In this document: positions 27,052 through 36,055 of the stretch, piece after piece
Layout of the letters: each line of letters starts with the position of its first letter
Numbering within the stretch: position 1 is the stretch's first letter
Source: Lysinibacillus pakistanensis
GTDB lineage: Bacteria; Bacillota; Bacilli; Bacillales_A; Planococcaceae
Length of the DNA: 64,000 bases
Reading direction: 5' to 3'
NCBI RefSeq assembly: GCF_030123245.1
Contig: NZ_CP126101.1
Coordinates: forward strand, 2,602,501 to 2,666,500
Notes under the pieces: model-generated
Told to the model about the DNA's origin: nothing
The model's database searches: none
Seen by the model: only the letters and a program-made list of their open reading frames with translations
Translations under genes and position numbers: made by a program

Positions 27052-27579
27052 TTGGAAATTACAACAGAAAGATTAATAATTAGACCTTTTAAGAGTACGG
27101 ATTTACAGGATGTATTTGCTATTTATAATAATGATGATACATGTAAGTTCCTATTACATAATAAGTGGACTCATGAGGATATGCAGGAAAGATTTAATAA
27201 GAAGCTAGCAAACGGTGTACTCACTAATGAATCAATGTTAAGTTTGGCAGTTATATACAAGACTAAAGTAGTTGGTGATTTATCCGTATGGTATACAGAT
27301 ATGAAAGACACTGTTGAGATTGGTTATAGTTTTTCAAATGAAGTAGCTGGGAGAGGTTTGGCAACAGAAGCAGTAAGTAGTTTGGTCTATAAATTATTTG
27401 ATGAATTTAATGTACATCGTATACAGGCTAATCTTGATGCACGGAATACAGCTTCACAAAAATTGTGTGAACGATTAGGCATGAGAAAGGAAGCCCATTT
27501 CATACAAGATTTTTGGAATAAAAATGAATGGACAGATAGTATTGTATATGGAATGTTACCCTCTGATTTGCAGAAATAA
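27052..27579 (+). CDS. GNAT family N-acetyltransferase (RimJ/RimL type)
   Basis: The 175-aa acetyltransferase starts with the E-I-T-T-E-R-L-I-I-R-P-F strand of RimJ/RimL-like enzymes and has the acetyl-CoA-binding motif as R-G-L-A-T-E-A-V near residue 103, followed by N-x-x-S-x-K/L-C-E-R-L-G-M. It transfers acetyl from acetyl-CoA to an amine; ribosomal protein N-termini and small molecules are both possible targets. The TTG start at 27052 has a GGGAGG site. It is likely monocistronic. Confidence 0.9.
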   Translation: MEITTERLIIRPFKSTDLQDVFAIYNNDDTCKFLLHNKWTHEDMQERFNKKLANGVLTNESMLSLAVIYKTKVVGDLSVWYTDMKDTVEIGYSFSNEVAGRGLATEAVSSLVYKLFDEFNVHRIQANLDARNTASQKLCERLGMRKEAHFIQDFWNKNEWTDSIVYGMLPSDLQK

Positions 27580-27755
27580 ATTTAGTTATTTTATTGCACT
27601 TTAGGGGTGCTTTAGTTAAATATTCCGTAAAAGATCACCCGTGATGGATGTAGTTAATTTGCTATTATTTTCTCACCGCAATGTCCTACTATTGAAATAC
27701 TGCGGACCATGAACAGAATATAAGCTGTCTCACTAAGTATTCTTTAAACCAAAAG

Positions 27756-27784
27756 TTGACTTTCATTTATAGCTACTGTAAAAT
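27756..27784 (+). promoter_or_regulatory. predicted promoter of the argS T-box transcript
   Basis: TTGACT (27756-27761), 17-bp spacer, TAAAAT (27779-27784), about 20 bp before the T-box leader. Confidence 0.7.
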
Positions 27785-27810
27785 ATTTTGAAATTACAGT
27801 TAAATTCAAT

Positions 27811-28039
27811 GAAAAAGAGAGTAGTTTATGGATAACTGGAAAGCGAATTAGGGATAGTGGAAGCCTAATGCAGGAGCCGTAAATGAAACGCACTTTGGAG
27901 AAGGTTCTCGAAAAAGAAGTAGAGAATATCGGGGAGTCACCTCGTTAACAATGGAAAGTGGTCATTTGGAATGGCAACTAGAGTGGTACCGCGGGATAAA
28001 TATGCTCTCGTCTCTATTATTAGAGACGGGAGCTTTTTT
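27811..28039 (+). ncRNA. T-box leader of argS
   Basis: The leader carries the T-box sequence GAGTGGTACCGCG (27981-27993), whose TGG-side bulge pairs with the uncharged tRNA end. It ends in a terminator (GCTCTCGTCTCT at 28004-28015 with AGAGACGGGAGC at 28022-28033, then T6). Stem I contains AAACGCACT, so CGC (Arg) is the likely specifier codon; this assignment is inferred from context and the downstream gene. Uncharged tRNA-Arg should stabilise the antiterminator and turn on argS. Confidence 0.9.
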
Positions 28040-28064
28040 AATTTATTTAGAGGAGGAAGATGAA

Positions 28065-29744
28065 ATGAATATGAAGGAACAAATAGCCAAAAGCATTGCT
28101 GTTGCATTAAAGGATCAGCTCACAGAGAAAGAAATTCAACATTTATTTGAAAAACCAAAAAAATCGGAGCTAGGAGATGTAGCTTTTCCGTGCTTTACTC
28201 TTGCTAAAAAATGTAAAAAATCACCTAACAGTATCGCTGAAGAGATAAAAAACAATTTGACATGTGAAATCATAAAGGATGTTCAAGTAATAGGAGGATA
28301 CGTCAATATATTTTTTAATCAGTCAATCGTTACAAAACAGGTGCTTACTAAAATATTAATAGAACAACATTTATATGGAAGTCAGCAGGAATCAAAAGGG
28401 AATATTGTCATTGATTTTTCTTCTCCTAACATCGCGAAGCCATTTTCTATGGGGCATTTACGTTCTACTGTAATTGGCAATGCTTTAGCTAATATTGCCG
28501 AAAAAAATGGCTATCAAGCAATCCGTATCAACCATTTAGGGGACTGGGGAACACAATTTGGTAAATTAATTGTTGCCTATAAACGATGGGGCAATCAACA
28601 ATCGATTGCGAATGCGCCGATTGAAGAATTATTAAAAATTTATGTGAAATTCCATGAAGAAGCTGATCAGGATGAATCCCTTAATGAGGAGGCACGTGCT
28701 GCATTTAAAGCGTTGGAGGATGGGAATGAAGAAGCATTAGCTCTATGGCAATGGTTTAGAGATGTATCATTAGAGGAATTCAATACTATCTATCAACTTC
28801 TTGGAATTCACTTTGATTCATACAACGGTGAAGCCTTCTACAACGACAAAATGGCAACGGTTGTCAAGGAACTAGAAGAAAAAGAGCTACTTATAAAATC
28901 TGATGGGGCATTTGTTGTGGAAGTTGAACATATGCCACCTTGTTTAATTACTAAAACAGATGGTGCGACACTTTATGCGACTCGTGATTTGGCAGCTGCT
29001 TTCTATCGTAAACAGCACTATGACCCTAAAAAAATATTTTATGTGGTTGGCAATGAACAGTCCCTACATTTTAAAAAATTATTTAGGGTAATAGAAAAAA
29101 TGGGATATGGATGGGCAAAAGATTTAACGCATGTACCTTTTGGGATGATTCTAAAAGACGGTAAAAAAATGTCAACTCGTAAAGGCAAAATTGTTTTATT
29201 AGGTGAGGTGCTGAAAGAAGCGATTACTACAGCAAAACGCAATATTGAGGAAAAAAATCCAAAGCTAGAGCAGAAAGATAGTGTTGCCTATCAAGTTGGT
29301 GTTGGAGCGGTTATATTTAATGATTTAAAAAATGATCGTCTACATGATATAGAGTTTTCTCTTGAGCAAATGATGAATTTCGAAGGGGAAACAGGTCCAT
29401 ATGTTCAATACACTTATGCACGTATATCATCCCTCTTGGAAAAAATTAATGAACAAAGAAATGAAGTATCTTTTGAAAAGTTGGGTGACCAAGCATGGCC
29501 AGTTGTTTTACTACTAGAACAGTTTCCAAAAGTAATTTCCAATGCTTTTGAGCAGGCGGATCCGTCACAAATTGCTAGATATGCCTTACACTTAGCTCGT
29601 TTATTTAATAAATACTATGCTCAAAATAAAATATTAGCTGAAGCTCATATTAGAGGCTCACGATTAGCTTTCTGTCAATGTGTCGCTATCATTTTAAAAG
29701 AATCATTAGCATTATTGGGTATTGCAGCACCAAAGAAAATGTAA
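28065..29744 (+). CDS. argS: arginyl-tRNA synthetase
   Basis: The 559-aa class I aminoacyl-tRNA synthetase charges tRNA-Arg. The N-terminal Add1 domain is followed by the Rossmann core with the HIGH-type motif in S-S-P-N-I-A-K-P-F-S-M-G-H-L-R-S and the KMSKS-type loop K-M-S-T-R-K-G. The C-terminal anticodon-binding domain ends with L-L-G-I-A-A-P-K-K-M. ATG 28065 is chosen for the GAGGAGG site; the frame extends back into the T-box terminator, which is not coding. Length matches B. subtilis ArgS. Confidence 0.96.
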   Translation: MNMKEQIAKSIAVALKDQLTEKEIQHLFEKPKKSELGDVAFPCFTLAKKCKKSPNSIAEEIKNNLTCEIIKDVQVIGGYVNIFFNQSIVTKQVLTKILIEQHLYGSQQESKGNIVIDFSSPNIAKPFSMGHLRSTVIGNALANIAEKNGYQAIRINHLGDWGTQFGKLIVAYKRWGNQQSIANAPIEELLKIYVKFHEEADQDESLNEEARAAFKALEDGNEEALALWQWFRDVSLEEFNTIYQLLGIHFDSYNGEAFYNDKMATVVKELEEKELLIKSDGAFVVEVEHMPPCLITKTDGATLYATRDLAAAFYRKQHYDPKKIFYVVGNEQSLHFKKLFRVIEKMGYGWAKDLTHVPFGMILKDGKKMSTRKGKIVLLGEVLKEAITTAKRNIEEKNPKLEQKDSVAYQVGVGAVIFNDLKNDRLHDIEFSLEQMMNFEGETGPYVQYTYARISSLLEKINEQRNEVSFEKLGDQAWPVVLLLEQFPKVISNAFEQADPSQIARYALHLARLFNKYYAQNKILAEAHIRGSRLAFCQCVAIILKESLALLGIAAPKKM

Positions 29745-29751
29745 ACGAAGC

Positions 29752-29781
29752 ACATCTACTACACTGTGGTAGATGTTATTT
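29752..29781 (+). terminator. intrinsic terminator of argS
   Basis: ACATCTAC (29752-29759) pairs with GTAGATGT (29769-29776), followed by a T/A-rich tail. Confidence 0.65.
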
Positions 29782-29843
29782 AAATTGACCAGTACTGGAA
29801 AAAATGATAAAAGAGAATAGAAAGAAATCGGAGGTCTGACAAT

Positions 29844-29864
29844 AATGGTAAAATTTATAGATTA
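29844..29864 (+). CDS. 6-codon leader ORF upstream of the MFS gene
   Basis: A strong CGGAGG site is followed 7 nt later by ATG and the mini-ORF M-V-K-F-I-D-stop, ending 19 nt before the MFS start codon. It may be a translational leader coupling translation to the transporter, or the stub of a deleted gene. Low confidence. Confidence 0.35.
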
Positions 29865-29883
29865 GAGAGAAGGTTAAACAAAT

Positions 29884-31068
29884 ATGATAAATAAGCAATG
29901 GAAGGCTTCCTCGGTGCTAATGGTTGTATGTATTTTTTTCATTGCCCTCAATATGCGTCCAGCAGTAACTGCAATTGGACCACTCTATAATGTTTTATTA
30001 GAGTCATTACATATATCGAATACAAAAATGAGTTTTTTAACATCTATACCAGTATTTTGTATGGGGCTCTTTGCACCCATTGCTGTACCATTACAAAAAA
30101 AAATGGGCACGAAAACAGCTATTACACTCTTAATTCTTCTTCTTGCCTTAGCAAATGGATTACGTTTTTTAAAAGAAAGTTATGGTTTACTTGTAGTTAC
30201 AAGCTTTCTTGCAGGATTTGCGATTGCGCTTATTGGTCCAATGCTAAATGCCTACATCAAGAAGAAATTTCCGACTCGATTCACTACAGTTGTCGGAATT
30301 TATTCATTTGGAATAGGAACAGGCGCAACACTAAGTGCAGCACTAACCGTAACTTTTTATCGTCATTTTGATGGTAGCTGGACGATAGCTCTAGGTAGCT
30401 GGTCAATTCTAGCACTCAGCGCCCTGATAATGTGGTATCTGTTAGTACAAAAAGAGGAGCAGAAGCTATCAGGGAAAGATGAAAACTCTGAACATTTAAT
30501 ACGAAATCCATGGAAAAGCTTCAGAGCTTGGACAATTCTAATTTATTTTGGCTTACAAACATCACTATTTTTTTCAGTGATGTCCTGGTTGGTACCAATT
30601 TTGCAGGATAAGGGCTATTCACTCGGTGAAGCAAGCTCCATTTTAACATTTATGTCTTTTATACAAATGATTGGCAACATAGTAGTTCCGATACTAATGG
30701 AAAAATGGACAAGTCGTTTAACTTGGCTTTTTGCTTTAGGTATTTTAGGTATATTAGGATTTGCATTATTATGGGTAGGCTCAGGTAAGTTGCTATTAAT
30801 GGCGGTGTTTATTATCGGTATCACATTAAGTGGTTTATTTCCAATTGGACTTTTATTGCCATTGGATGAGGCAGAAACCAATGAGGAGGCCAATAGTTGG
30901 TCGTCTATGGTGTTGTCTGGCGGATTTATAATAAGCGCCATCATTCCAATTGTAATCGGCTATTGCTATGATATTACTGGTAATCATACAGTGACTTTTG
31001 CTATTTTCATGATCATTATGATTGCCATTATGGCAACAACTTATCGTTTAAAGAAAAGTTCTCTCTAA
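29884..31068 (+). CDS. MFS transporter, CynX/NimT family
   Basis: This 394-aa membrane protein has 12 predicted helices. The first contains N-M-R-P-A-V-T-A-I-G-P, the signature of CynX/NimT-type (cyanate / 2-nitroimidazole) transporters; loop 2-3 has P-L-Q-K-K-M-G and the second half shows L-L-L-P-L-D-E-A. The substrate is not predictable. It is a paralogue of the MFS gene at 62.5-63.7 kb: both share the N-x-R-x-x-x-T start, F-C-M-G-x-F-A-P and L-P-L-D. A GAGAAGG site precedes ATG 29884. Confidence 0.9.
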   Translation: MINKQWKASSVLMVVCIFFIALNMRPAVTAIGPLYNVLLESLHISNTKMSFLTSIPVFCMGLFAPIAVPLQKKMGTKTAITLLILLLALANGLRFLKESYGLLVVTSFLAGFAIALIGPMLNAYIKKKFPTRFTTVVGIYSFGIGTGATLSAALTVTFYRHFDGSWTIALGSWSILALSALIMWYLLVQKEEQKLSGKDENSEHLIRNPWKSFRAWTILIYFGLQTSLFFSVMSWLVPILQDKGYSLGEASSILTFMSFIQMIGNIVVPILMEKWTSRLTWLFALGILGILGFALLWVGSGKLLLMAVFIIGITLSGLFPIGLLLPLDEAETNEEANSWSSMVLSGGFIISAIIPIVIGYCYDITGNHTVTFAIFMIIMIAIMATTYRLKKSSL

Positions 31069-31220
31069 GGCATGTGAAATTGTTTAAGCATGTCTTTTTT
31101 TAAAAATTATTTTTGCTACGATTTATAAGTCAATTTTCATAACAAAGTTTTAAAAGAAACAATTTTTATAGGTACAAGGAATTGATTAAAAGAAGCAGCC
31201 AATATGTTTATAATATAATG

Positions 31221-31242
31221 TACATAATAATATTATTATGTA
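31221..31242. promoter_or_regulatory. second copy of the DinB-promoter palindrome
   Basis: A 22-bp perfect palindrome (TACATAATAAT plus its reverse complement), the same as the core at 20260-20285. It lies about 70 bp before the pseudo-protease gene, a likely operator position. A half-site (ATTATTATGTAAACT) also appears at 17768-17782 downstream of csp. Confidence 0.65.
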
Positions 31243-31313
31243 AACTTGAAACGTAAATAAACCTTGTTTATGATAGATAATGAAAGAAGCAGAAAGAAAG
31301 TATTGGTGAAGCT

Positions 31314-32417
31314 ATGCGGAAGAAGATGCTCATTTTGGGTGCGACAGCTATTTTATTAACAGGCTGTAGTAATCAAACAGTGGCAGAACTGTTTGAGGCA
31401 AAAAAAGCAGAGACAAAATCAGAAAAAGCGGTAACAAAACAGGAAGAGAAAATAGTGCCAGAGGTAAAAGTTGTTGGTGAAAACGGTATTGGTGCAGGAC
31501 TTATTATTAGGCAGGATCAAGATAAGCTTTATATAGTTACAAATGGGGCACTCGTAGCCTCTAAGCCAATTGCCCTCGTTGAGTTTGCGAATAATAAGCT
31601 TATGGAAGCGACTATACATTATATGTCTACAGCACATAATATCGCCATCTTACAAGTATCCTATAAAACCTCTGTAAAGGTACCAACAGTATATAAGGGA
31701 GATTTAAATAAGCTCTCAGTTTATGTCGATGGATTGCCACACATTATCCATAAATATAGTGATAAAATCGCTGCTTATTATATAGATGTAGAACAACCAT
31801 TACCCCTAGGGAGTCCTGTATTGGAGGCAGAGAATGGTGAATTTGTAGGGATCTACTTTAATCGTCAACAAAACGAAGTTTCACAGCCATACATATTGCC
31901 ATTTAAAGACATAACTCAACTAGTAGATGAATGGATTGAAGAAGGAATGAGAGTTAGTGATCGACTATCTCAATCCAAAAATTTGTACCCCTATATAGAA
32001 AAAGGGGATCAAGCTGCTGTAACGCAGGTGATTGAAAAGTATGGAAAAAATATTTTTGCTTATAATGAAGATGAAATTAAGCAATTTTTAGATGTATTTC
32101 ATAAGCATTTAAAGGCAGCTGTCGATATTCAAGACGCTAGTGTAATGAAATCTATTGTTGGAGCAGACGATTTACAGGATACTTTGAAAAATATGGTCTC
32201 TTACTATGCCTCTAAACAGGCGAAAATTAATTTTTCCAAGACTACTATAAAAAACATTGAAGTGATAGATCAGCGTTTGGTTGTGCGTGCAAAAACAGAA
32301 TATTTACTGACGAATTCTGCAGGTCAGGAGGCACTTGCAAATTCGAAGATGCTTTATGAAATGATAAAAAATGAACAGGGCGAGTATAAGCTTATTCGTT
32401 TAACTACTGAGGAGTGA
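31314..32417 (+). CDS. lipoprotein with degenerate trypsin-like domain (pseudo-protease)
   Basis: The 367-aa lipoprotein (lipobox L-L-T-G-C, Cys18) has a charged tether, then a trypsin-like fold. Compared with the S1C protease at 17.8-18.6 kb, T-N-A-H-V is T-N-G-A-L (76-80), V-D-L-A-I-L is H-N-I-A-I-L (108-113) and G-N-S-G-S-P is L-P-L-G-S-P (163-168). All three catalytic residues are therefore replaced, and it should be an inactive binding protein. The C-terminal part (about 215-367) is a separate helical/beta domain with a Y-A-S-K-Q-A-K-I-N-F segment. Its stop overlaps the recQ ribosome site, so the two are in one operon. Confidence 0.8.
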   Translation: MRKKMLILGATAILLTGCSNQTVAELFEAKKAETKSEKAVTKQEEKIVPEVKVVGENGIGAGLIIRQDQDKLYIVTNGALVASKPIALVEFANNKLMEATIHYMSTAHNIAILQVSYKTSVKVPTVYKGDLNKLSVYVDGLPHIIHKYSDKIAAYYIDVEQPLPLGSPVLEAENGEFVGIYFNRQQNEVSQPYILPFKDITQLVDEWIEEGMRVSDRLSQSKNLYPYIEKGDQAAVTQVIEKYGKNIFAYNEDEIKQFLDVFHKHLKAAVDIQDASVMKSIVGADDLQDTLKNMVSYYASKQAKINFSKTTIKNIEVIDQRLVVRAKTEYLLTNSAGQEALANSKMLYEMIKNEQGEYKLIRLTTEE

Positions 32418-32425
32418 AAAGTTGG

Positions 32426-34204
32426 ATGGAGCAAGCAAGACAAATGCTACAACATCATTTTGGCTATGATTCATTCCGTGATGGACAGGCACAAATTATT
32501 CAGCAAACATTACAAGGACAATCAAGTCTTTGTGTAATGCCAACAGGCGGTGGCAAATCAATTTGCTATCAAATTCCAGCTCTTATGCTGGAGGGCTTAA
32601 CGCTTGTGATATCCCCTCTTATCTCTCTTATGCAAGATCAGGTGGAAGCATTACGTGCGGCAAATATACCAGCAGCTTATATTAACAGTACCTTATCTAT
32701 ACAAGAAGTGGATGAAACAATGCAGCTTGCAAGTGCGGGTTATTTAAAGCTTCTTTATATTGCACCAGAGAGATTGGAAAGTGCTGCATTTTTACAGGCA
32801 CTATCCTATTTGTCAGTACCGCTATTAGCTGTAGACGAAGCCCACTGTATTTCTCAATGGGGACATGATTTTAGACCAAGTTATCGAGCGATCCAAAAAT
32901 TATTTACATTGTGGCCACAAAAGCCAACAGTCTTAGCCCTTACAGCTACAGCAACGCCAGCTGTATGTGAGGATATAAGACAGTTATTAGAGATTGACGA
33001 GCAATCAGCGGTTATTACAGGATTTGCGCGAGATAACCTAGCTTTTTCAGTATTGATCGGTGAAAACAAAGAACGTTATATTAAAAATTACCTCACAAAG
33101 AACAAGCTGGAAGCGGGCATTATTTATGCTGCCACTCGAAAGGCTGTGGATGCAATATATGATGTCTTAAGTCGTTCTGGAGAATCTGTTGCAAAGTACC
33201 ATGCTGGACTAGCAGAGGAGATGCGCATGTCAGAGCAGGAACGTTTTTTAAAAGATGAGGCGCGTATAATGGTGGCGACTAACGCATTTGGCATGGGGAT
33301 AGACAAGAGTAATGTACGTTTCGTTGTTCACTATCAAATGCCACGCAATATGGAAAGCTATTATCAGGAAGCTGGGCGAGCAGGACGCGATGGTTTACCA
33401 AGTGCCTGCATTTTACTGTATGCATCAGGGGATGTTCAAACTCAGCGTTTCTTAATTGAACAGACACAGGATGAATCCCGAATTACCCAGGAACTAGTAA
33501 AGCTACAAACGATGGTGGATTACTGTCATACAGAGGGGTGTTTACAAAATGCAATTCTCCTCTATTTTGGTGAAAAGGCAGGAGAGCCATGTGGTCGTTG
33601 CGGTAATTGTAATGATGGGCGAGAGGTCAAGGATGTAACGGTGGATGCGCAAAAGGTGCTAGCCTGTGTCGTACGGATGGGGCAAAAATTTGGCAAGACA
33701 ATGGTGGCTCAGGTGCTAATTGGCTCCAAAAATCAAAAGATGACGGAATTTGGCTTTGCACGGTTGTCTACTTATGGCATTTTAAAAGGGCAATACTCTT
33801 CAAAAGATGTCTCTAGTTTTATTGAATTTTTAATTGCGGAAGGATTACTAGCCGTTAAGCACGGTACGTATCCAACTATCTATGTATCAGAGGAAGGCAA
33901 GGCGGTTTTACTTGGCAATCGCAAGGTTATGCGAAAAGAAGCTGTTATTGTACGTAAGTTGGCAGACAATGATCCGCTATTTGAGCATTTAAGAGCATTG
34001 CGAAAACAGATTGCAGATGAGGAACAAGTACCACCATTTGTGGTATTCTCTGATAAAACATTACGAGAATTATGCGAGCAAAAGCCAATGGAGCTTGAAG
34101 GCTTACGACGTGTGAGTGGAATTGGTGAAGTAAAGTTTGAAAAATACGGCAAACGATTCTTCGAGGCACTCCAATCGTTCTTGAAGGAAGCATCCAATAT
34201 TTAG
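32426..34204 (+). CDS. recQ: ATP-dependent DNA helicase RecQ
   Basis: This 592-aa 3'-5' superfamily 2 DNA helicase acts in recombination and fork repair. Motif 0/I: F-R-D-G-Q and M-P-T-G-G-G-K-S; motif II: D-E-A-H-C-I-S-Q-W-G-H; motif VI: Q-E-A-G-R-A-G-R-D-G. A RecQ zinc site (C-H-T-E-G-C ... C-G-R-C-G-N-C), a winged-helix RQC region and a C-terminal HRDC domain (about 520-590) are all present. I prefer ATG 32426 (M-E-Q-A-R-Q-M-L) with GAGGAG 11 nt upstream; GTG 32414 is in frame but sits on that ribosome site. Co-transcribed with the pseudo-protease gene. Confidence 0.95.
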   Translation: MEQARQMLQHHFGYDSFRDGQAQIIQQTLQGQSSLCVMPTGGGKSICYQIPALMLEGLTLVISPLISLMQDQVEALRAANIPAAYINSTLSIQEVDETMQLASAGYLKLLYIAPERLESAAFLQALSYLSVPLLAVDEAHCISQWGHDFRPSYRAIQKLFTLWPQKPTVLALTATATPAVCEDIRQLLEIDEQSAVITGFARDNLAFSVLIGENKERYIKNYLTKNKLEAGIIYAATRKAVDAIYDVLSRSGESVAKYHAGLAEEMRMSEQERFLKDEARIMVATNAFGMGIDKSNVRFVVHYQMPRNMESYYQEAGRAGRDGLPSACILLYASGDVQTQRFLIEQTQDESRITQELVKLQTMVDYCHTEGCLQNAILLYFGEKAGEPCGRCGNCNDGREVKDVTVDAQKVLACVVRMGQKFGKTMVAQVLIGSKNQKMTEFGFARLSTYGILKGQYSSKDVSSFIEFLIAEGLLAVKHGTYPTIYVSEEGKAVLLGNRKVMRKEAVIVRKLADNDPLFEHLRALRKQIADEEQVPPFVVFSDKTLRELCEQKPMELEGLRRVSGIGEVKFEKYGKRFFEALQSFLKEASNI

Positions 34205-34240
34205 TTTGAATCGCGTGGCTAGGGCTTGTTGCTCAAAACA

Positions 34241-34283
34241 AAAAAGCGTGAGAAATCAGAACGTTGATTTCTCACGCTTTTCT
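34241..34283. terminator. bidirectional terminator between recQ and msrA
   Basis: A 16-bp perfect stem (34243-34258 with 34265-34280) with A/T flanks lies between the converging genes. Confidence 0.9.
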
Positions 34284-34345
34284 GATATTAAATTTTGTAA
34301 TAGTCTCTTTTTGACTCCATACCCGGCAAAGATACTAGTCTACAT

Positions 34346-34867
34346 TTATTTTTTCCAATGCTCTGAAATAAATTGATCTCTACCCGAAATTGCTCGGTCC
34401 TTTTGATAATGCTCAGGCTCTTTTTCATAATAATCCTGATGATAATCTTCTGCAGGATAAAAGTGTTGAGCATCGCGAATTGTGGTTACAATAGGCTTAT
34501 CAAAGCGTCCACTTTTTGCTAATTTCTCTTTGGATGCTTCGGCGATGTGTTTTTGTTCTTCGGAATAGGTAAAAATTGCGGTTGTATAGGATTCACCACG
34601 GTCATGAAATTGGCCATAAGCATCTGTAGGATCAATTTGCATCCAGTAGATATCTAGAAGCTGCTCATAGCTAAAGATGCTAGGGTCAAATTCAATTTCT
34701 ACTACCTCTAAATGGCCAGAATTGCCTTTTTTAACATCCTCATAAGTAGGATTTTCTAAATGGCCACCCATATAACCTGAAGTAACCTTATGTATGCCAT
34801 CCCATTCAACAAATGGCTTGACCATACACCAAAAACAACCGCCAGCAAATGTAGCTTTTTCTATCAT
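34346..34867 (-). CDS. msrA: peptide methionine-S-sulfoxide reductase MsrA
   Basis: The 173-aa enzyme reduces the S-epimer of methionine sulfoxide in oxidised proteins. The catalytic Cys is in G-G-C-F-W-C; the substrate-site Glu and aromatic residues follow the usual pattern ([21 protein letters not shown]). The C-terminus (I-S-E-H-W-K-K) lacks the additional recycling cysteines of longer MsrA proteins, so the second Cys of C-F-W-C may recycle. The start at 34867 ([10 protein letters not shown]) is preferred over 34876, which overlaps the ribosome site. Confidence 0.95.
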   Translation of the reverse strand: MIEKATFAGGCFWCMVKPFVEWDGIHKVTSGYMGGHLENPTYEDVKKGNSGHLEVVEIEFDPSIFSYEQLLDIYWMQIDPTDAYGQFHDRGESYTTAIFTYSEEQKHIAEASKEKLAKSGRFDKPIVTTIRDAQHFYPAEDYHQDYYEKEPEHYQKDRAISGRDQFISEHWKK

Positions 34868-35040
34868 AGTTATCATCCTTTCTAACGTGAAAATATTATA
34901 GCATTATTTTGCTCTCTACCGACACTTTCGGTGTAAAATAACGAGTAGATGGATAATTGTAGGAGACACAATATTTTAATGAAACTTTCCTTATGGTGAA
35001 TCGTTACAATAACTATATTACAATAGAGGAGTTATGCAAT

Positions 35041-35991
35041 ATGGAAGAGCAAGAGTATACAAGACGCTCACAACGTCCCAAAAAACGTCGATTGCGTAAA
35101 GGAAGGGCATTATTTTCATTGCTATTGCTATGTATCATAGTTCTAGTTGGTTATTCAGTGATGCAATATCGAAGCGGACTTGAGCTAGCAAATGACACAA
35201 AAGTCGCGCAAGAGGATTTTAGCGGTGATACAGTTAAAGGAGATATTGAAAATTATTTATTATTAGGCATTGATAGTCGTGGGGAGGAAAAATCACGTAC
35301 GGATACAATGATGGTTTTGTCCTGGGATAAAAAAACAAATAATGTCAAGCTAGTATCATTAATGAGGGATATATATGCAGATATTCCCGGCTACCAATCA
35401 TATAAGCTCAATACAGCTTATTATTTAGGTGGTGTGCAATTATTAAAGGAAACAATTAGCAATATGTTTGGTCTTCCCATTCATCATTATGCCATTATAG
35501 ATTTTAAAAATTTTGAATCACTTGTAGATATTTTAGCGCCAAATGGAGTTGAAATAGATGTTGAAAAAGATATGTCTGAAAAGATAGGTGTTGCCTTAAA
35601 GCAGGGTGTGCATAACCTAAACGGGAAAGAATTACTTGGCTATGCTCGCTTCCGACACGATGCAGAGGGTGATTTTGGTCGTGTGGCGCGTCAGCAAAAG
35701 GTCATTGAAGCCTTAAAGAATGAAGTGTTAGCACCTCAAAATATTTTGAACTTACCAAAGTTTGTTGGAGCAGCACAAGGGTATGTCACAACGGATTATT
35801 CCTCCTCTGGGGAAATTCAGCAGGTACTAAAAATGGTGTCAAAAGGGAAGGTCAAAATTGAAAAGGCCACTATCCCAATTGAAGGAAGCTATCAATTCAA
35901 GAGCTTTAGTCATGCAGGGGATTCAATCGTTATTGATGTTGAGAAAAATAAAGCCTTTTTAAGTGAATTTTTGGGTATGAAGCTGGAGTGA
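35041..35991 (+). CDS. LytR-CpsA-Psr (LCP) family cell-wall polymer ligase
   Basis: The 316-aa protein has a basic cytosolic N-terminus (R-P-K-K-R-R-L-R-K-G-R), one transmembrane helix (about residues 25-45) and an extracellular LCP domain. Key features are L-L-L-G-I-D-S-R, S-R-T-D-T-M-M-V, S-L-M-R-D-I-Y-A-D and R-F-R-H-D-A-E-G-D-F-G-R, which bind the polyprenyl pyrophosphate. LCP enzymes attach teichoic acid or similar polymers to peptidoglycan. ATG 35041 follows an AGAGGAG site; an in-frame ATG 16 codons upstream does not. Confidence 0.92.
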   Translation: MEEQEYTRRSQRPKKRRLRKGRALFSLLLLCIIVLVGYSVMQYRSGLELANDTKVAQEDFSGDTVKGDIENYLLLGIDSRGEEKSRTDTMMVLSWDKKTNNVKLVSLMRDIYADIPGYQSYKLNTAYYLGGVQLLKETISNMFGLPIHHYAIIDFKNFESLVDILAPNGVEIDVEKDMSEKIGVALKQGVHNLNGKELLGYARFRHDAEGDFGRVARQQKVIEALKNEVLAPQNILNLPKFVGAAQGYVTTDYSSSGEIQQVLKMVSKGKVKIEKATIPIEGSYQFKSFSHAGDSIVIDVEKNKAFLSEFLGMKLE

Positions 35992-36055
35992 TGGTTCGCA
36001 TAAGTCAACATTATCCTGTAATATAAAGGTAAAGCATTTGGATTGGGGTGGGTAT

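Noticed and set aside
31069..31110. Possible terminator after the first MFS gene (CATG...CATG followed by a T run)
   Set aside because: The stem is only about 4-5 bp, too weak to call.
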